Source of the DNA: Sinorhizobium sp. 6-70
GTDB taxonomy: Bacteria; Pseudomonadota; Alphaproteobacteria; Rhizobiales; Rhizobiaceae
NCBI RefSeq assembly: GCF_030124375.1
Contig: NZ_JASKLS010000016.1
Coordinates: forward strand, 39,157-103,156
Direction of reading: 5' to 3'
Length of the DNA stretch: 64,000 bases
The notes below the pieces were generated by a model that was not told where the DNA came from, ran no database searches, and was given only the letters and a program-made list of their open reading frames with translations. The position numbers and the translations under genes were made by a program. Of this stretch, positions 60,095 to 64,000 are shown in pieces (positions within the stretch are counted from its first letter, which is position 1; each line of letters starts with the position of its first letter).

Positions 60095-60123
60095 ACTATT
60101 CCTATTTCGCACCGCAATGTCAA
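60095..60123 (-). promoter_or_regulatory. Predicted argDF promoter
   Basis: Minus strand: TTGACA (60123-60118), 17-bp spacer, AATAGT (60100-60095). The -35 is perfect and the spacing optimal for sigma-70. Transcription would start near 60088, at the first base of the leader hairpin. Confidence 0.6.
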
Positions 60124-60157
60124 CAAAACCAAGGCTTGCAGCGAGCTTGAACGCGCG

Positions 60158-60387
60158 GATTCCGACGCGTGAAAAAACATGCCGCGGGGGCTTGCAAAAA
60201 TGCAACGGCCAGCCAGCAAGTTGGGGAAAACTCCGAAATCGATTCGGCGCGATTCCCGCGACTCTTGCCACGGAGTCACCCTGCCAGTAGGTTAATATTC
60301 AATTACTAGACGCATGCGGCGGACCTAGTCACCAAAAGAGTTATCGCGTTGCAGCTCCGGAGTTTTCCGGAGCTTGGTGATGGATTC
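60158..60387. promoter_or_regulatory. GANTC (CcrM) site cluster in the gcrA promoter region
   Basis: Six GANTC sites: 60158, 60241, 60251, 60260, 60273 and 60383 (starts). Four fall within 37 bp. GANTC is the target of the cell-cycle methylase CcrM, and GcrA acts on methylated GANTC promoters, so this supports methylation-linked autoregulation. Confidence 0.65.
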
Positions 60388-60420
60388 TGCCATCCAACGC
60401 CGAGAACGGGGAGTGCAGAA

Positions 60421-60939
60421 ATGAACTGGACTGACGAGCGGGTGGAGAAACTGAAGAAGCTGTGGTCCGAAGGCCTGAGCGCCAGCCAGATCGCAGCTCA
60501 ACTGGGCGGCGTCAGCCGCAACGCCGTGATCGGCAAGGTTCACCGGCTGAGCCTGCCGGGCCGGGCCAAGGCCGGCGGCGCGACCACTGCCGCACGCCCC
60601 AAGCGCACCACGTCCGCCCCCCGGGCGCCGAACTATGCCGCGCGCGTCGCCACCCGCACCGTCACCCGCACCGCTGGCGCCACCGTCCTCAAGGAAGAGA
60701 TCGAAGTCGATCTCGTCGCCGATCAGGACCTCGAACTCGCACCGAACGTCGTCGTCCCGATGTCGCGGCGCCTCGGCCTGACGGAGCTCACGGAGCGCAC
60801 CTGCAAGTGGCCGATCGGCGACCCCTTGAAGGAAGAGTTCCATTTCTGCGGCAACGACTCGCCGGAATCGTCGCCCTATTGCAGCTATCACACGCGGCTC
60901 GCCTATCAGCCTTCCGCCGAGCGCCGCCGCATGCGCTGA
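60421..60939 (+). CDS. gcrA: Cell cycle regulator GcrA
   Basis: 172 residues, matching the Caulobacter protein in length. The N-terminal DNA-binding domain (NWTDERVEKLKKLWSEGLSA, SQIAAQLGGVSRNAVIGKVH) is the most conserved part; the C-terminal sigma-70-binding block is CKWPIGDPLKEEFHFCGN and SPYCSYHTRLAYQP. GGGGAG precedes the ATG. GcrA drives transcription from CcrM-methylated promoters. Divergent from argD; a strong terminator follows. Confidence 0.96.
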   Translation: MNWTDERVEKLKKLWSEGLSASQIAAQLGGVSRNAVIGKVHRLSLPGRAKAGGATTAARPKRTTSAPRAPNYAARVATRTVTRTAGATVLKEEIEVDLVADQDLELAPNVVVPMSRRLGLTELTERTCKWPIGDPLKEEFHFCGNDSPESSPYCSYHTRLAYQPSAERRRMR

Positions 60940-60962
60940 CCGGCCTTAAGCGAACGCTATTG

Positions 60963-60988
60963 AAAAAGGGGCGGTGACGCCCCTTTTT
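60963..60988. terminator. Strong bidirectional terminator between gcrA and phoB
   Basis: AAAAAGGGGCG (60963-60973), loop GTGA, CGCCCCTTTTT (60978-60988). An 11-bp perfect stem with A and T tracts on both strands, serving the convergent gcrA and phoB genes. Confidence 0.9.
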
Positions 60989-61008
60989 GATGCCCAGGCC
61001 GCCGGCGC

Positions 61009-61692
61009 TCAGCTCTCAAGCGAATAGCCGGCGCCGCGCACCGTGCGAATGACATCGGGCATGTTCGAGAAGTTCAGCGCCTTGCGCAGACGGCCGACAT
61101 GCACATCCACGGTGCGCTCGTCGACATAGATGTCATGTCCCCACACGCCGTCGAGAAGCTGTGAGCGAGAGAAGACACGCCCCGGCGAGGACATCAGGAA
61201 CTCCAGCAGCCGGAACTCCGTCGGTCCGAGCCGGACTTCGCGGCTGCGCCTGTGGACACGGTGCGTCTCGCGATCGAGCTCGATGTCGCCGCAACGCAAC
61301 AGCGTCGAAAGCACCTCGGGCTTGGCACGCCTGAGCATTGCCTTCACCCTCGCCATCAGTTCCGGCGTCGAAAACGGCTTGACGACATAGTCGTCCGCGC
61401 CGGTGGCGAGGCCACGAACCCGCTCGCTTTCCTCACCCCGCGCGGTCAGCATGATGATCGGCAGGCGCTCCGTTTCCGGCCTCTGCCGCAGCCGGCGGCA
61501 GAGTTCGATGCCGGAGACCCCGGGCAGCATCCAGTCGAGGATCAGGAGATCGGGCAACCGCTCCTGAAGCCGGATTTCAGCCTCGTCTCCACGCAAGATC
61601 GTATCGACGTCGAAACCTTCGGCCTCGAGATTGTAGCGCAGGAGAACGCTCAGCGCCTCTTCGTCCTCGACAACGGCTATCTTCGGCAACAT
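61009..61692 (-). CDS. phoB: Phosphate regulon response regulator PhoB
   Basis: 227 residues. Receiver with D53 (LLILDWMLPGVSGIELC), DEE acidic pocket (VVEDEEAL) and Lys in DDYVVKPF. OmpR-type winged helix: LGPTEFRLLEFLMSSPGRVF, DERTVDVHVGRLRKAL. AAGGAG precedes the ATG at 61692. It activates phosphate-starvation genes after phosphorylation by PhoR. Last gene of the pst-phoU-phoB operon on the minus strand; a RIME1-like element separates it from phoU. Confidence 0.95.
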   Translation of the reverse strand: MLPKIAVVEDEEALSVLLRYNLEAEGFDVDTILRGDEAEIRLQERLPDLLILDWMLPGVSGIELCRRLRQRPETERLPIIMLTARGEESERVRGLATGADDYVVKPFSTPELMARVKAMLRRAKPEVLSTLLRCGDIELDRETHRVHRRSREVRLGPTEFRLLEFLMSSPGRVFSRSQLLDGVWGHDIYVDERTVDVHVGRLRKALNFSNMPDVIRTVRGAGYSLES

Positions 61693-61810
61693 TCGGTCAT
61701 GCTCCTTCCCACGCGCGGGTGCCATCATGCCACCGCGACACTCTGTGGGCCGCGAAAAATCGCGACCAGGACAAGATCAACGCATGCACCAGCGCATGCG
61801 GCTATCGGGC

Positions 61811-61921
61811 GCTCTAGAGCGCCGTGCGTTCAAATGAACGCACAAAGGACGCTCTAGCACTTTGATTTCCAGAGCATCTTATCCGCTTTCGACGATTCCA
61901 TTTGAAAGCGGGATGCTCTAG
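61811..61921 (+). repeat. RIME1-like element containing the phoU stop codon
   Basis: GCTCTAGAGCGCCGTGCG...GACGCTCTAGC, CACTTTGATTTC, CAGAGCATCTTATCCGC...AAGCGGGATGCTCTAG. A divergent copy whose outer ends read CTCTAG. The TAG of phoU (61918-61920, minus) is part of the terminal CTAG. Confidence 0.8.
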
Positions 61922-62631
61922 TCCGTCACTGAGCCCAGCGTCGACGTATTATCGTCCTTCGGCCGTTCGCCCTGCGGCTGGGCGCCCGTCGCCATGTAAT
62001 AGATCGTTTCGGCAATGTTGGTCGCGTGGTCGCCGATACGTTCGATGTTCTTGGCGCAGAAGAGAAGATGCGTGCACGGCGTGATGTTGCGCGGATCTTC
62101 CATCATATAGGTCAGCAGTTCGCGGAAAAGCGACGTATAGATCGCGTCGATCTCCTCGTCGCGCTCGCGGATGCTGTTCGCCTTTTCCGGCGAGCGAGAA
62201 GCGTAGACGTCGAGCACCTCCTTGAGCTGAACCAGGGCCAACTCCGCCAGATGCTCCAGGCCGCGCGCAAGCTTGCGCGGGATGCCGGATCCGGCGACCG
62301 CGATCACGCGCTTGGCAGTGTTCTTGCCGAGATCCCCGACGCGCTCCAAATCGGCGGCGATACGGATCGACCCCATGATCTCGCGAAGATCCGAGGCCAT
62401 TGGCTGACGCTTGGCGATGGTGACGATCGCCTTGTCGCCGATCTGGCGTTCGGCATCGTCCAGCATCGCGTCGTCGGAAATCACCTTTTGCGCCAACGCC
62501 AGGTCGGAATTCACCAGCGCCCGGACGGAATCGGCCACCATCTGCTCGGCAAGCCCTCCCATTTCCGAGACGCGGCGCGTCAGATATTTGAGCTCGTCGT
62601 CAAAGGCCGACGTGATGTGTGTAGATGACAT
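61918..62631 (-). CDS. phoU: Phosphate transport system regulator PhoU
   Basis: 237 residues, two three-helix bundles. DDELKYLTRRVSEMGGLAEQ, ASDLREIMGSIRIAADLERV GD-type metal-binding segments and HLLFCAKNIERIGDHATNIA show the repeated E/DxxxD motifs that bind metal clusters. It links Pst transporter state to PhoR and lowers phosphate uptake. Its stop lies within a RIME1 element. Confidence 0.95.
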   Translation of the reverse strand: MSSTHITSAFDDELKYLTRRVSEMGGLAEQMVADSVRALVNSDLALAQKVISDDAMLDDAERQIGDKAIVTIAKRQPMASDLREIMGSIRIAADLERVGDLGKNTAKRVIAVAGSGIPRKLARGLEHLAELALVQLKEVLDVYASRSPEKANSIRERDEEIDAIYTSLFRELLTYMMEDPRNITPCTHLLFCAKNIERIGDHATNIAETIYYMATGAQPQGERPKDDNTSTLGSVTD

Positions 62632-62663
62632 GTTTCGTTCCTCGAACTCGCAAACCGGTTGAC

Positions 62664-62768
62664 CAGATCACTTCCTTGTTCCGTTGAAACATTGAAATGA
62701 CCTAACGCTTTGAACTTACACAATTCCGGACGGAAAACCGTTTCACACTTTCCCTGGAATTGCTCTGG
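62664..62768 (+). repeat. RIME2-like element between pstB and phoU
   Basis: AGATCACTTCCTTG...CATTGAAATGACCT, then CAATTCCGGACGGAAAACCG...CACACTTTCCCTGGAATTG. A complete copy. It fills the pstB-phoU gap within the operon. Confidence 0.9.
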
Positions 62769-62777
62769 TCGCCTGGC

Positions 62778-63593
62778 TTAGCCGAACCGACCCATAATGT
62801 AGTCCTGCGTGCGCTGGTCATCCGGATTGGTAAACATCTTGTCGGTATCGTTCTCCTCGACGAGATTGCCGAGGTGGAACATGGCGGTGCGCTGCGAGAC
62901 GCGCGCGGCCTGCTGCATCGAGTGGGTCACGATGACGATCGTGAAGTTGGCGCGCAGCTCGTGAATGAGTTCCTCGACCTTGGCGGTGGCGATCGGATCG
63001 AGCGCCGAACAGGGCTCGTCCATCAGGATCACCTCCGGGCTGACAGCTACGGCGCGCGCAATGCAGAGACGCTGCTGCTGGCCACCGGAAAGGCCGGTAC
63101 CCGGCTCGTGCAGCCGATCCTTGACCTCATTGAAAAGACCGGCCTTTTGCAAGCTCGTTTCGACGACCTCGTCGAACTCCGCCTTCGTGCGGGCGAGACC
63201 GTGAATTCGAGGACCGTAGACGACGTTCTCGTAGATCGATTTCGGGAACGGGTTCGGCTTCTGGAACACCATGCCGACCCGGGCCCGCAGTTCCACGACG
63301 TCGATCGACGGATCGTAAATGTCGTCCTCGTCGAGCGTGATCTTGCCGGTCACGCGGCAGTTCTCGATCGTGTCGTTCATGCGGTTCAAGGTGCGCAGAA
63401 ACGTCGACTTGCCGCAGCCCGACGGACCGATCAAGGCTGTCACGGTGTTTTCACGGATGTTGAGGTTGACGTCGAAGAGCGCGCGCTTCTCGCCGTAATA
63501 GACCGACACATCCTTGCCGATCATCTTGTAGGGCACCGTATTCATTTTCAGATCCAGAGCTTTTTCCACTGCAGCTTCCGACATCATGTTCAT
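62778..63593 (-). CDS. pstB: Phosphate ABC transporter ATP-binding protein
   Basis: 271 residues. Walker A GPSGCGKST, signature LSGGQQQRLCIARAV, Walker B VILMDEPCSALDP, and FQKPNPFPKSIYENV, which is specific to PstB. It powers high-affinity phosphate import with PstA/PstC. MNMMSEAAVEKAL is taken as the N-terminus, the AAGGAC lying close to the first of three possible ATGs. It lies 13 bp after pstA. Confidence 0.95.
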   Translation of the reverse strand: MNMMSEAAVEKALDLKMNTVPYKMIGKDVSVYYGEKRALFDVNLNIRENTVTALIGPSGCGKSTFLRTLNRMNDTIENCRVTGKITLDEDDIYDPSIDVVELRARVGMVFQKPNPFPKSIYENVVYGPRIHGLARTKAEFDEVVETSLQKAGLFNEVKDRLHEPGTGLSGGQQQRLCIARAVAVSPEVILMDEPCSALDPIATAKVEELIHELRANFTIVIVTHSMQQAARVSQRTAMFHLGNLVEENDTDKMFTNPDDQRTQDYIMGRFG

Positions 63594-63606
63594 AGTCCTT
63601 ACCCCA

Positions 63607-64000
63607 CTACCAGCGGCGCTCAAAGCGACGCCGCAAGAGAATTGCGCCCAGGTTCATGAAGACGAGGAAGATCAGGAGAATGATGATCGCTCCCGAGGTC
63701 CGCTCCACGAAGGCGCGTTCCGGCTCATTTGCCCACATGTAGATCTGCACCGGCAGTGCCGTGGAGGGTTCCAGCGGAGACCCCGGAAAATCGACCACGA
63801 AGGCCACCATGCCGATCAGGAGCAGCGGCGCTGTTTCGCCAAGTGCGTGCGCAAGGCCGATAATCGTGCCGGTCAGAATGCCGGGCATGGCGAGCGGCAG
63901 CACATGGTGGAAGATCGTCTGCATCCTCGACGCACCGAGACCGAGTGCCGCGGAACGGATCGACGGCGGCACGGCCTTGAGTGCCGCACGCGTGGCGATG
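63607..64000 (-). CDS. pstA: Phosphate ABC transporter permease (3' part)
   Basis: The C-terminal 130 residues are in the window; the 5' part continues past the right edge. AALGLGASRMQTIFHHVLPL and AMPGILTGTIIGLAHALGET form the EAA loop and following helix of PstA; the end is IILLIFLVFMNLGAILLRRR. Operon pstA-pstB-phoU-phoB continues leftwards. Confidence 0.93.
   Translation of the reverse strand, partial: IATRAALKAVPPSIRSAALGLGASRMQTIFHHVLPLAMPGILTGTIIGLAHALGETAPLLLIGMVAFVVDFPGSPLEPSTALPVQIYMWANEPERAFVERTSGAIIILLIFLVFMNLGAILLRRRFERRW

Noticed and set aside
60346..60356. DnaA box before gcrA
   Set aside because: GAGTTATCGCG matches the TTATCCACA consensus only in TTATC; too weak.

Overview
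The window is chromosomal DNA of an alphaproteobacterium of the Rhizobiaceae, almost certainly Sinorhizobium/Ensifer. Four things point there: the order argF-argD-gcrA-phoB-phoU-pstB-pstA, the order podJ / acyl-CoA dehydrogenase-fadA-fadB (both match what I recall of the S. meliloti chromosome), a SAM-II riboswitch before metZ, and many copies of rhizobial intergenic mosaic palindromes (RIME1-like and RIME2-like). The species cannot be fixed from the sequence alone. Most of the window is ordinary, dense, GC-rich core genome.

Layout. 1-6.8 kb: a module for a basic amino acid or a derivative of one. It has an AruH-like aminotransferase, the first codons of a ThDP enzyme and a BetI-like TetR on the minus strand, diverging from a polar amino acid ABC transporter (ATPase, binding protein, two permeases) and an M20 amidohydrolase. 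7-11.2 kb: a GT39 glycosyltransferase, then a bd-type quinol oxidase operon (subunits I and II and a 37-residue small subunit). 11.7-16.7 kb: chorismate mutase, a GalE-type epimerase, an orphan TadG-like surface protein, a second aminotransferase and mscL. 17-21.4 kb: a 1168-residue symporter-fused hybrid histidine kinase convergent with a NarL-type regulator, resembling the CrbS/CrbR (MxtR/ErdR) acetate-sensing pair. 21.5-34.2 kb: housekeeping and hypothetical genes, including pyrD, a MATE pump, a SAM methyltransferase, YitT, and the DNA-repair pair DEXH helicase plus PdeM. 34.6-44.1 kb: the polarity factor podJ and, divergent from it, a fatty-acid beta-oxidation operon behind a perfect 10+10 bp inverted repeat.

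44.1-51.6 kb is the most accessory-looking part. It holds a decayed DsbA-like gene, a pair of SMR efflux proteins, a nucleoside deaminase, a MarR regulator whose upstream motif recurs before the decayed gene, a LysE exporter, an SRPBCC/HxlR divergent pair, an S24 repressor-like protein and small envelope proteins. 51.6-64 kb returns to core genes: tRNA-Gly(CCC), a two-domain dCTP deaminase, metZ with its riboswitch and terminator, apaG, hslO, argDF, gcrA with a cluster of GANTC methylation sites, and the end of the pst-phoU-phoB phosphate operon.

The most unusual signals are these: a RIME2-like palindrome that lies inside the coding sequence of an ABC permease, with a perfect 24-bp-arm hairpin starting about 25 nt after its ATG; repeats that sit directly at the starts or stops of many genes and inside operons (pst-phoU-phoB, the ABC transporter operon); the GANTC cluster before gcrA; and the shared MarR-type motifs around the SMR island. 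No CRISPR array, intact insertion sequence, prophage or rRNA gene was seen.
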